This document shows positions 6,160 through 12,332 of a DNA stretch of 12,332 bases, piece after piece. Made by a program: the position numbers and the translations under genes. Below the pieces are notes generated by a model. That model saw only the letters and a program-made list of their open reading frames with translations, ran no database searches and was not told the DNA's origin. The stretch's first letter is position 1. Every line of letters begins with the position of its first letter. This DNA is from Butyricicoccus pullicaecorum (GTDB taxonomy: Bacteria; Bacillota; Clostridia; Oscillospirales; Butyricicoccaceae), in NCBI GenBank assembly GCA_018366195.1, contig JAGZIN010000033.1, positions 1 through 12,332 of the forward strand. Direction: 5' to 3'.

Positions 6160-6470
6160 CACTGTCCGAACATGGGCTTGTGTTTCGCACCAATGCGGGG
6201 TCCTTTTGGCAGGGCAAGCGCATGTGGTCACGGGAATATGGCGGGTACGTCCTGACAGCACTTTCACGCGTTGAGGGGCTTCCAGAAGGCTTTTCGGATC
6301 TGCTATTCATTGATGACCGTGGCTGCGCATTCATCGAAGTAAAAGCCAAAAACGGAAAATTGCGCGAAAGCCAAAAGAAATTTATATCACGTATGCAATC
6401 GATGGGACAGCGCGCAGGCGTCGCATATTCCGTTGAAGATGCAATCAATATTGTAACAGGAGGACAATAA
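6123..6470 (+). CDS. VRR-NUC domain nuclease
   Basis: This codes for 115 residues. The ATG at 6123 has AAGGGGG seven bases upstream and lies inside the helicase gene, which it overlaps by 37 bases in another frame. The PD-(D/E)XK-type core is visible: EGFSDLLFID with D59, then FIEVKAKNG with E72 and K74, and a following helix with Q84. Length and motif order match the stand-alone VRR-NUC proteins of phages. Many of these lie next to an SF2 helicase and are thought to cut branched DNA such as Holliday junctions or flaps. The substrate cannot be read from the sequence. Confidence 0.88.
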   Translation: MAEHELQNQIRVALSEHGLVFRTNAGSFWQGKRMWSREYGGYVLTALSRVEGLPEGFSDLLFIDDRGCAFIEVKAKNGKLRESQKKFISRMQSMGQRAGVAYSVEDAINIVTGGQ

Positions 6471-6471
6471 A

Positions 6472-7005
6472 ATGTTTACAGTCAACCATTCGCAAACAAA
6501 CGACCTGAAACCTGAGGGAACTTATGAGGTTATTGTGGATAAAGTTTCTGAGCGATACACAAAAAACAATAAGCCCTACATAAATCTCATTCTCACTATT
6601 CGCAACGATGTAAACAACCCTGTAAAGGGTGGGAAGCTGTTCGCCGCGCTGTACAAAAAGAAGGAGCCCACTCAGGCTGATTTGTCTGTTGATGGCTATT
6701 CTGCTGCGCAGATTCAAGCATGGTGCAAAGCTGCAAATTTTGAAAATGGACGCAACTTTGAATCCCTCAAAGCAGTTTGCGATGCACTGCAAGGTGCGCT
6801 TGTTCGTGTGCAGGTAACACATGACGAGTATAACGGCACTGTGCGTGAGCGTGTAGAAAATTTCCCAATCGCTACGAATCACCCCGACTGTAAGCACCAG
6901 AGCAAGCCGACAGCAGCACAACAGGATACATTGCCACAAGGTATCAAGCCTGATGCAAATGGCTATGCAGAACTGGCTGATGACGATTCAGACGTACCCT
7001 TTTAA
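6472..7005 (+). CDS. DUF669-like protein, likely phage single-stranded DNA-binding protein
   Basis: The 177-residue product starts at the ATG at 6472, one base after the previous stop, with AGGAGG upstream. The first 135 residues (EGTYEVIVDKVSERYTKNNK, LILTIRNDV, GALVRVQVTHDEYNGTVRE) are beta-rich and fit DUF669. Residues about 140-165 are a polar linker. The last eight residues, DDDSDVPF, copy the acidic tip by which bacterial SSB recruits replication partners. The gene lies between the nuclease and the primase-helicase, where an SSB would be expected, and no other SSB gene is seen. The DNA-binding role is inferred from tail and context. Confidence 0.82.
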   Translation: MFTVNHSQTNDLKPEGTYEVIVDKVSERYTKNNKPYINLILTIRNDVNNPVKGGKLFAALYKKKEPTQADLSVDGYSAAQIQAWCKAANFENGRNFESLKAVCDALQGALVRVQVTHDEYNGTVRERVENFPIATNHPDCKHQSKPTAAQQDTLPQGIKPDANGYAELADDDSDVPF

Positions 7006-7019
7006 GATAGGAGATTGCC

Positions 7020-9296
7020 ATGTACGAGCACATTCCGGAAGAACTAAAGAAACTGCCGCACTGGGTGTGCTGGAAAGCTGAGCAGGGGGAGAATGGAAAG
7101 TTGCGTAAAGTGCCCATTAACCCTATCACAGGTGGCGGGGCGATGAGTAACACCCCTAGCACATGGACAGACTTTGAAACCGCTGTGAAAGCGTCTGAGC
7201 AGTATAGCGGCGTGGGCTTTATGTTCGCGCCGCCCTACTTTGGCGTAGATATCGACAACATTCAAGATGATATTGCAGCGTTTCAGGCAGGTGATGACAA
7301 CAATATTGTTTCCGAATTTGTCCACACGCTTTGCAGCTATGCCGAGTACAGCCAATCCGGCAATGGCATTCACGTCATTTGTAAGGGCGAGCTTCCCAAA
7401 GGCGGCAGACGACGCGGAAACATTGAGATGTATCAGACAGGGCGTTATTTTATCATGACAGGCAACGATGCTGCGGGATATGCAGACATTGTGGACTGCA
7501 CCGAAACCATTAAACCCCTGCATGAAAAGTACATAGGAGCAGGGCGAGAACCCACGACGGGTGTAAAAGTTGTGCCCATTAACCTTACTGACCGTGAAGT
7601 GATTGAAAATATCCTAAAATCTAAGCAGGCAAATACATTTCGAGACTTATACGCCGGAAATTGGCAGGCGTACACGCAAAGTCAATCGGAATCGGATTTG
7701 TCACTATGCAACATGCTCGCGTTCTGGTGCCGCTGTGATGCGGATTTGATGGACAGGATTTTCCGGTCATCTGGAATGATGCGTGAAAAGTGGGACAGAG
7801 CGCAGTCAGGCAGTACATACGGCGCAAAGACAATCGCAAAAGCCATTGCTGGCTGCAGTAAGGTGTATGAACCGCCTGTGCAGTATGGCATATCAATTGG
7901 ACGCAAGCCTAAGCCAGAGAAAACCAAGCTATATACCTATGATGACATGGGCAATGCTGAGCGCCTGAAGGACGCATTTGCGGAGCGTATCAGATACAGT
8001 TATGTAGATAAATGCTGGTACTACTACGATGAGCGTGTGTGGCGCAGAGACCGCACAGGCGTTATAGAGAGACTTGCAGATGAAATCGTAACGGAGATGC
8101 AGCAAGATAAAGACAATTATCTTCGGCAGCCGGTGAAAGACCAAGATGACGAGGAAAAAGCATTTATGAAGCATCTCAAGTATTCACGTTCGAATAAAGG
8201 CAAAAAAGCAATGCTTGCGGAAACTATGCACCATATCCCCATCGAGCCTCACCAGATGGACGCGCATAACCACATGTTAAATACGCCGAATGGGGTTTTA
8301 CATTTGCGTACTGGTGTGCTCGAGGTGCACAACCCTGATTTATACCTGTCTAAGATGACACTTTGCGAATATACAGACCACGCAGACTGCCCACGCTGGG
8401 AATCTTTCTTACTTGATATTTTCGGCGGAGACAGAGAGTTGATAAGATATATACAAAAAGCAGCGGGTTACAGCTTAACAGGCTCTACGGAAGAACAATG
8501 CGCCTTTTTTTGCTATGGAACGGGGCGTAACGGAAAAAGCACATTCCTTGATACGATATCAGGTTTACTGGGTGACTATGCGATAAACATACAGCCGGAA
8601 ACCATTATGATTCGGCATCAGGCGGGGAATGGAGCAAACAGCGATATTGCGAGGCTGAAAGGCGCACGGTTCGTCACCAGTGTTGAGCCTAGCGAGGGTA
8701 TGAAGTTAAACGAAGGACTGATAAAGCAGCTTACAGGCGGCGATAAGGTCACTGCTCGTTATCAGTATGGCAGTGAATTTGAGTTTACGCCTGAATTTAA
8801 GTTATGGCTGGGTACAAACCACAAACCAATTATTCGCGGTACAGATACGGGTATCTGGCGGCGTGTGCATTTAATCCCGTTCACAGTAACAATTCCTGAA
8901 GATAAGGTGGACAAGCATCTGTTACATCATTTGCGCGCGGAACTGCCCGGCATATTGCGCTGGGCGGTGGACGGCTGTTTGATGTGGCAGAGGGAAGGAC
9001 TAAAAAAGCCTGCGGCAGTTGAAGAAGCTGGCAAAGAGTACCGCGCGGAAATGGACGTTGTAGCCGCTTTCCTAGATGCTTGCTGTGTTTTGGGCGATGG
9101 ACGCGAAAAAACAACTGATTTGTACCAGTCATACACAAAATGGGCTGATGAAAACAACGAGTATAAAATGTCATCGCGTAAGTTTGGACAAGAATTAGCA
9201 AAGCGGTTCGAAAGAACAAAATGCAATGGCTCATATTATTACAATGGGATTTTATTGGCTGATGCGTTCAAGGCATATCATGTGAATATTGGTTAA
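7020..9296 (+). CDS. Phage primase-helicase (PrimPol, D5_N and SF3 helicase; P4 alpha-like)
   Basis: The 758-residue product starts at the ATG at 7020 with AGGAGA upstream. Residues about 1-160 form a PrimPol-type primase: FGVDIDN (75-80) carries D77 and D79, GIHVI (116-120) the active-site His118, and MYQTGRYFIMTG closes the fold. Residues about 305-480 form the D5_N-type linker. The SF3 helicase has Walker A GTGRNGKS (500-507), a Walker B-like segment around E556, sensor LWLGTNHKP (596-603, N600) and the arginine region GIWRRVHLIPF (611-621). It should make primers and unwind the phage origin. In P4 the equivalent protein also binds origin repeats. The repeat cluster straight after this gene (9298-9403) fits that model. 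Confidence 0.92.
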   Translation: MYEHIPEELKKLPHWVCWKAEQGENGKLRKVPINPITGGGAMSNTPSTWTDFETAVKASEQYSGVGFMFAPPYFGVDIDNIQDDIAAFQAGDDNNIVSEFVHTLCSYAEYSQSGNGIHVICKGELPKGGRRRGNIEMYQTGRYFIMTGNDAAGYADIVDCTETIKPLHEKYIGAGREPTTGVKVVPINLTDREVIENILKSKQANTFRDLYAGNWQAYTQSQSESDLSLCNMLAFWCRCDADLMDRIFRSSGMMREKWDRAQSGSTYGAKTIAKAIAGCSKVYEPPVQYGISIGRKPKPEKTKLYTYDDMGNAERLKDAFAERIRYSYVDKCWYYYDERVWRRDRTGVIERLADEIVTEMQQDKDNYLRQPVKDQDDEEKAFMKHLKYSRSNKGKKAMLAETMHHIPIEPHQMDAHNHMLNTPNGVLHLRTGVLEVHNPDLYLSKMTLCEYTDHADCPRWESFLLDIFGGDRELIRYIQKAAGYSLTGSTEEQCAFFCYGTGRNGKSTFLDTISGLLGDYAINIQPETIMIRHQAGNGANSDIARLKGARFVTSVEPSEGMKLNEGLIKQLTGGDKVTARYQYGSEFEFTPEFKLWLGTNHKPIIRGTDTGIWRRVHLIPFTVTIPEDKVDKHLLHHLRAELPGILRWAVDGCLMWQREGLKKPAAVEEAGKEYRAEMDVVAAFLDACCVLGDGREKTTDLYQSYTKWADENNEYKMSSRKFGQELAKRFERTKCNGSYYYNGILLADAFKAYHVNIG

Positions 9297-9297
9297 C

Positions 9298-9403
9298 AGT
9301 GCCTAAGTGCCCAACTTTTCAAATTTTCGAGACCTTTTTATTTACCTGTACCTGCGTATATAGGACTTTTAACTTTTTATATAAGTTAGGCACTTAGGCA
9401 CTT
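9298..9403. repeat. Inverted pairs of AGTGCCTA repeats around an AT-rich core; candidate replication origin
   Basis: The left arm (9298-9317) reads AGTGCCTA, AGTGCCCA, ACTT. The right arm (9383-9402) is its inverted copy, TAGGCACT twice after AAGT. The arms agree at 19 of 20 positions. Between them are 65 bases at about 28% GC, with many T runs and TATATA. This fills the only sizeable non-coding gap (9297-9432) in the replication region, directly behind the primase-helicase gene. Tandem 8-base units in two arms around easily melted DNA are what an iteron origin looks like. The arms could also form a long stem in RNA, but no T run follows on the rightward strand, so an ordinary terminator is unlikely. 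Confidence 0.7.
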
Positions 9404-9432
9404 CAAAAACAATAAAGGAGAAAAACAAAAAA

Positions 9433-9729
9433 ATGACAACAAATGATATTGTAAAGGCTGCTTGGAACCGGAAAGAACCAGAAAACATGGATTTTATGGA
9501 ACAAAAGCTATACTGGGGATTGCGGTTTATATATTTTTTGTTCGAATCAGGTGACACACCAAAAGAAGAAGCAGCAAGAGCCAAAGAGAATTTAATTACA
9601 TCTTATGAGGAAGCACGCAAGGCGTGGGCAAATTGGATGAAAGGTCAGGCGGCATGCAAATTGTTGTCGACCTCAACTAATGCCGAAGCGCGGCGCATTG
9701 CGCGGGAAGTGCAGCAGATGTTTGAGTAA
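9433..9729 (+). CDS. Hypothetical phage protein, helical
   Basis: This codes for 98 residues from the ATG at 9433, with AAAGGAG about 12 bases upstream, a slightly long spacing. The product looks mostly helical: MEQKLYWGLRFIYFLFESG (22-40) is amphipathic and aromatic, followed by charged helices (PKEEAARAKENL, SYEEARKAWANWMK, AEARRIAREVQQMF). There are no Cys motifs, signal peptide or clear membrane segment. I do not recognise the family. It is the first gene after the candidate origin and may need a promoter near there, though none is clear. Confidence 0.65.
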   Translation: MTTNDIVKAAWNRKEPENMDFMEQKLYWGLRFIYFLFESGDTPKEEAARAKENLITSYEEARKAWANWMKGQAACKLLSTSTNAEARRIAREVQQMFE

Positions 9730-9733
9730 AATA

Positions 9734-9757
9734 AAAGGGGTCGAAATCGACCCCTTT
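9734..9757. other. Perfect 10-pair hairpin between two genes
   Basis: AAAGGGGTCG (9734-9743), loop AAAT, CGACCCCTTT (9748-9757) pair without mismatch. It lies between the stop at 9729 and the AAGGAGG (9758-9764) of the next gene, whose ribosome site directly abuts the stem. Rightward there is no T run after it. Leftward it is followed by TTTTATTTTA, so it would work as a terminator only for leftward RNA. In the rightward mRNA it could be a processing or stabilising element, or affect access to the ribosome site. Confidence 0.6.
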
Positions 9758-9769
9758 AAGGAGGATACA

Positions 9770-10228
9770 ATGGATAATTTGGTAAGGCTTGCCTTGCTAG
9801 GTAGCCGTAAGGCGCAGGAAGAAATAACAAATCGTGGGGAATTCTTGCCGTGTTGGTGTTGTGGTAGTGATGAGGTCAATTTCGTGAATGACCGCGGCTT
9901 TCAGATTAAATGTCAAAAGTGTAAGAGCACCGGAAAGGCGGGGAGTTTGCTCAACGCTATGAAAAACTGGAACACTCGACCGTCCGTACTTCCATCACTG
10001 GTACTTTGCAAAGATTGCAAATACCGTTGCAACTGTTCTAATTATATCGGGGAAACTGGGGTTTTCGGTGATTATGATTTTTGCTCGAAGGGAGAAAGGG
10101 AGGATGAATATGACCCAGATGTACAGTGGTGCCTATCGGAACTGCGGGATATTTTGGAGATTATGGGAGACATGAGCAGTGACCGCCAGCGGGAGCTGGT
10201 TCAGGCTGATTTGAGGAGGACACAATGA
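9770..10228 (+). CDS. Cys-rich protein with Lar-like zinc ribbon
   Basis: This codes for 152 residues. The ATG at 9770 follows AAGGAGG, which decides it within a frame open from 9680. Residues 26-70 (LPCWCCGSDEVNF, then CQKCKSTGKAG and AMKNWNTRP, with C28, C31, C48, C51) fit the Lar-type restriction-alleviation fold, where a two-CxxC ribbon is followed by a helix ending WN.R. Residues 80-105 hold a second Cys cluster (CKDCKYRCNC, later C105), close to the CKDCKY motif of many gut-phage proteins. The last 40 residues are acidic and helical. Lar proteins protect phage DNA from type I restriction. That role is not certain here, because the ribbon alone is a weak guide. The stop overlaps the next start as ATGA. 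Confidence 0.65.
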   Translation: MDNLVRLALLGSRKAQEEITNRGEFLPCWCCGSDEVNFVNDRGFQIKCQKCKSTGKAGSLLNAMKNWNTRPSVLPSLVLCKDCKYRCNCSNYIGETGVFGDYDFCSKGEREDEYDPDVQWCLSELRDILEIMGDMSSDRQRELVQADLRRTQ

Positions 10229-10893
10229 ATATTTTAATTGCCTGTGAGGAATCGCAGGCGGTGACAACAGAAATTCGGAAATTAGGTCACGAGGCATATA
10301 GCTGTGATTTATTTGAGTGTTCAGGCGGTCACCCTGAGTGGCACATACAGGGTGATTGCCTGCCGCTGCTGAATGGACGGTGCCAATTCACTACGATGGA
10401 CGGACAGCAACACAGGGTAAATGATAGGTGGGATATGATTATAGCGTTCCCACCGTGTACAAAAACCAGCAATGCAGGTGCTCGGCATTTGTATAAAGGC
10501 GGTAGGCTCAATGTTCAGCGATATTATGAGGGAATGTGTGGTAAGGCGTTTTTTATGACATTCCTGCACGCAGATTGTGATAGAATTGCGGTTGAAAACC
10601 CCATGCCGAGTAAGGTTTTCGGTTTTCCAGAGCCTACACAGGTGATTCAGCCATATTATTTCGGGCACCCGTACACTAAAAAAACCCTGCTATGGTTAAA
10701 AGGGTTTGCGCCACTCGTGCCTACAAAAATTGTTACCCCCGAAAAAACATGGTGTCCTAGCGGTTCATATTCAGGAAATCACTCTGAAAAACACCGGGGA
10801 ATGTTCACGACAGAACGGGCACGAAACCGAGCTAAAACATTCCCCGGTGTTGCGCAGGCAATGGCAGCACAGTGGGTAGGAGGAGCGGATTAA
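10225..10893 (+). CDS. Small DNA cytosine-methyltransferase-like protein
   Basis: The 222-residue product starts at the ATG at 10225, overlapping the previous stop, with GAGGAGGAC upstream. The N-terminus ILIACEESQAVTTEIRKLGHEAYSCDL is a Rossmann-like SAM-binding start. IIAFPPCTKTSN (72-83) contains the catalytic PPC, with C78 as nucleophile. VENPMPSK (123-130) corresponds to the ENV motif of C5 methyltransferases. It is far shorter than normal C5 enzymes (over 300 residues), with no visible target-recognition domain and no QRR motif. Such minimal proteins are common in gut phages. They may modify phage DNA to escape host restriction, which fits the Lar-like neighbour, but target site and product are unknown. 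Confidence 0.78.
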   Translation: MNILIACEESQAVTTEIRKLGHEAYSCDLFECSGGHPEWHIQGDCLPLLNGRCQFTTMDGQQHRVNDRWDMIIAFPPCTKTSNAGARHLYKGGRLNVQRYYEGMCGKAFFMTFLHADCDRIAVENPMPSKVFGFPEPTQVIQPYYFGHPYTKKTLLWLKGFAPLVPTKIVTPEKTWCPSGSYSGNHSEKHRGMFTTERARNRAKTFPGVAQAMAAQWVGGAD

Positions 10894-10925
10894 AATTGCC
10901 CTAACTGGATTAGGAGGAGTAAAAA

Positions 10926-11160
10926 ATGAAAAAAACATTGAAATATGGTCGGATTATGACAGGACTGGGCGCTGGTGCCTGCGAATGAAAAAAAGCGTGG
11001 GCGGTTTACTCTCGATGAAATTCGAGATGCTTTGCGGGGATACGAACTCGATTTCTATTTAATATTTGTTGACGCTTATCATGATGAGGAAACTCAGTTT
11101 GATGACGACATGCGGGGAGATTTTATAACGATATATCGCACAGATTTATTCAATGACTGA
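10926..11160 (+). pseudogene. Small phage protein split by two frame breaks at A7 runs
   Basis: The ATG at 10926 follows TAGGAGGAG, the expected start. Straight reading gives only 20 codons. Adding one A to the A7 run at 10929-10935 opens IEIWSDYDRTGRWCLRMKK. Adding one A to the A7 run at 10988-10994 continues into KRGRFTLDEIRDALRGYELD and on to the TGA at 11158. The joined product would be 78 residues, exactly filling the space between neighbours, with an acidic C-terminal half (DAYHDEETQFDDD) and no known motif. As written, only the last part could be made, from the GTG at 10975. Explanations are homopolymer undercalling, two true deletions, or slippage on the A runs. Confidence 0.6.
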
Positions 11161-11255
11161 TACATGTTCTGCATCTGCATGGCAGAAATATTAAAACGCA
11201 GATGGGGTGGAGTTACTGCCCCAACTGCGGCGCGAAAATGGATTTGGAGGAATGA
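11153..11255 (+). pseudogene. Remnant or frame-broken small zinc-ribbon protein
   Basis: An ATG at 11153 overlaps the previous stop (ATGACTGA), as expected for a coupled gene, but the frame ends after 13 codons. Another frame then reads ICMAEILKRRWG, and a third reads GWSYCPNCGAKMDLEE to the TGA at 11253. The last part is the typical C-terminal CPNCGAKMD ribbon of phage proteins, so it is surely derived from coding sequence. Two added bases (one near 11172, one in the G4 run at 11204-11207) would restore 34 residues. Its stop codon lies inside the ribosome binding site of the next gene. Confidence 0.5.
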
Positions 11256-11258
11256 AAA

Positions 11259-11729
11259 ATGAAAAGGTTGACCTTTGACGGCAATTTTTGTGAGGATGTT
11301 GCATTGTGTGGGGAGGTTCTGGGCGGAAGCTTCTGCAAGGATGGCACATGCAGTCAGCGGCAGATATGGGAACGGTTAAAAATGATTGAGGATGTTTTTG
11401 GCGACGAGTACGACATTGACCGTCTGCGGGAAATGCAGCAACGCGAGAATCTTCGTCCGCTGACGCTGGACGAACTGCGAAAAATGGACGGGCAGCCGGT
11501 GTGGGGGCAGCGTCTAATAAGCGACAAACCCGGAGAATGGTTTATCGTGCGAATCGTGGAAATGCGTGCAACATGGTTTATTGCTTGCGCTGGTGCTACG
11601 CAAGGCTTTGGAGACAAAGACAACTACGGTGACAGTTGGATTGCCTACCGCCGCCCGCCGGAAAAGGCGTTGGAAGAAATGGAGGAAATCCCAGCCGCCG
11701 ATGTCGCGCCGGTGGTGCATGGGAATTAG
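11259..11729 (+). CDS. Hypothetical gut-phage protein with Cys-rich N-terminus
   Basis: This codes for 156 residues from the ATG at 11259, with TTGGAGGA upstream. Residues 1-31 (MKRLTFDGNFCEDVALCGEV, with C11, C17, C26, C31) form a probable zinc-binding segment, followed by a helix (IWERLKMIEDVFGDEYDIDRLREM). Residues 66-135 hold LTLDELRKMDGQPVW and later DSWIAYRRPPE, a recurrent small domain of unknown function in gut-phage proteins. The end, IPAADVAPVVHGN, is the linker that in such proteins usually leads into a zinc ribbon; here the frame stops at once, so the gene may be shortened. The role is unknown. Confidence 0.72.
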   Translation: MKRLTFDGNFCEDVALCGEVLGGSFCKDGTCSQRQIWERLKMIEDVFGDEYDIDRLREMQQRENLRPLTLDELRKMDGQPVWGQRLISDKPGEWFIVRIVEMRATWFIACAGATQGFGDKDNYGDSWIAYRRPPEKALEEMEEIPAADVAPVVHGN

Positions 11730-11760
11730 GTTGATTGCAACTGGGTGGAGGAATGAAAAA

Positions 11761-11931
11761 ATGAAAAATATTGATTGCAGGAAATGCAAAAATTGCGATA
11801 TCCTAAAAGGCTGCATGAAATACGGCAAAAATCCATGGGTAGCAGCGAAACGGTGCGCCGCTGATTGTTTCAAAAATTACATTACAATAGGTAAACAAAT
11901 GAAAAAATATGAATTCACTGCTATCCAATAG
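11761..11931 (+). CDS. Small Cys-rich protein
   Basis: This codes for 56 residues from the ATG at 11761, with GGTGGAGGA upstream. Cysteines at 6, 9, 12, 18, 32 and 36 (CRKCKNC, LKGC, KRCAADC) suggest one or two zinc sites. The rest is basic and ends KKYEFTAIQ. I do not recognise the family. The same DNA read in another frame from 11566 gives a longer frame, but that lies inside the previous gene and lacks a ribosome site. The next gene begins 12 bases after its stop. Confidence 0.6.
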   Translation: MKNIDCRKCKNCDILKGCMKYGKNPWVAAKRCAADCFKNYITIGKQMKKYEFTAIQ

Positions 11932-11942
11932 GGGGCGATTAA

Positions 11943-12332
11943 ATGCGTAAAAGGTGGCTAACAAAAAAAAGCATGAGAGCAAAAGTGCATAAAAAAGAAA
12001 CTTTATGCTGGCAGTGCGCAAAGGCGTGCGGTGGGTGTTCATGGTCAAGTTCGGCACACAAGCCGGTGGACGGCTGGACGGCAGAACGGCGGGATATATA
12101 CATACAAAACAGCAGCGTGCCGGTAGAAAGCTATGTGGTGCATGACTGCCCGGAATATGTGCCGGACGGCAGAGAACATGATGCACCCAAGCAGGACGTG
12201 CCGCCGCTTCCGGAATCTATGGTGGAAGAAATGATCTCTCTGCGTGAAAATGCGGGGCTGACCTATGAGAAAATTGCCGAACGGCTGGGCATCAGTCAGC
12301 AGACTGTGCGAAAATACTATCATACCCGCACA
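11943..12332 (+). CDS. Cys-rich HTH regulator, probably linked to late-gene control; runs off the window
   Basis: The ATG at 11943 has GGGGGCG about six bases upstream. The frame stays open for 130 codons to the window edge. N-terminal Cys C22, C25, C29 and C32 (CWQCAKACGGC), followed by SWSSSAHKPVDGWTAERRD and VHDCPEYVPD (C69), form the zinc-binding module common in gut-phage regulators. Residues about 104-126 (AGLTYEKIAERLGISQQTVRKYY) are a clear helix-turn-helix of sigma-70 region 4 or RinA/ArpU type. Proteins like this often stand at the end of the early region, just before the terminase genes. A late-transcription role is inferred from that. GC content is higher here than on the left. 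Confidence 0.72.
   Translation, partial: MRKRWLTKKSMRAKVHKKETLCWQCAKACGGCSWSSSAHKPVDGWTAERRDIYIQNSSVPVESYVVHDCPEYVPDGREHDAPKQDVPPLPESMVEEMISLRENAGLTYEKIAERLGISQQTVRKYYHTRT

Noticed and set aside
6445..6939. 164-codon minus-strand open frame over the DUF669-like gene
   Set aside because: It is a shadow of the DUF669-like gene, which has a ribosome site and a meaningful acidic tail; the minus product looks random.
9297..9432. Promoter around TATATA at 9357-9362
   Set aside because: No acceptable -35 box lies 16-18 bases upstream; the AT-rich sequence is better explained as part of the candidate origin.
10987..10995. Programmed -1 ribosomal frameshift at A7
   Set aside because: The zero-frame codons give G-AAA-AAA rather than the ideal A-AAA-AAG spacing, and no clear downstream stem or pseudoknot is seen. 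Kept only as one possible explanation of the split gene.

Overview
This window is the immunity, early-regulation and DNA-replication part of a temperate phage or prophage. The host is most likely a low-to-mid GC Firmicute, probably a gut clostridium. The reasons are the strong AGGAGG-type ribosome binding sites, tight rightward packing with ATGA-type overlaps, and a gene set typical of Clostridia siphophages: a short XRE repressor, a Rha-type antirepressor, a Gp157-like protein, a RecA-like P-loop ATPase, an SF2 helicase, a VRR-NUC nuclease, a DUF669-like protein and a P4/D5-type primase-helicase. No integrase, structural gene, tRNA, rRNA, CRISPR array or insertion sequence is visible. Every family name comes from reading motifs by eye; no search was run.

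Left part (1-1306). The first 49 bases may hold the start of a leftward gene that leaves the window. A leftward gene follows (160-585) for a small membrane protein with a zinc ribbon, one transmembrane helix and a DUF3862-like domain. Divergent from it is a small rightward gene (797-982) with a good promoter. Its 3' end overlaps, tail to tail, the 3' end of the leftward repressor gene (935-1306).

Switch (1307-1450). Divergent promoters lie among three copies of a CACGCAATGCGTG operator, set 42 and 32 bp apart, close to whole helical turns. Rightward from here come a Cro-like protein, a Rha-domain antirepressor and an XRE protein with a second DNA-binding region.

Replication and recombination (about 3.2-9.4 kb). 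The genes run zinc-ribbon protein, Gp157-like, P-loop ATPase, SF2 helicase, VRR-NUC nuclease, DUF669-like protein with an SSB-like acidic tail, and a 758-residue primase-helicase. Directly after the last gene is a 136-bp non-coding stretch. Paired AGTGCCTA repeats form two inverted arms around a 65-bp core of about 28% GC. This is the best candidate for the phage replication origin.

Right part (9.4-12.3 kb). These are small accessory genes, many Cys-rich: a Lar-like protein overlapping a small cytosine-methyltransferase-like gene, several zinc-ribbon or hypothetical proteins, and at the right edge the start of a Cys-rich/HTH regulator that probably leads into the late region. Three small genes (2943-3196, 10926-11160, 11153-11255) are out of frame, each restored by adding one or two single bases, several of them in homopolymer runs. 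This means either real decay, programmed slippage, or homopolymer undercalling in the source sequence.
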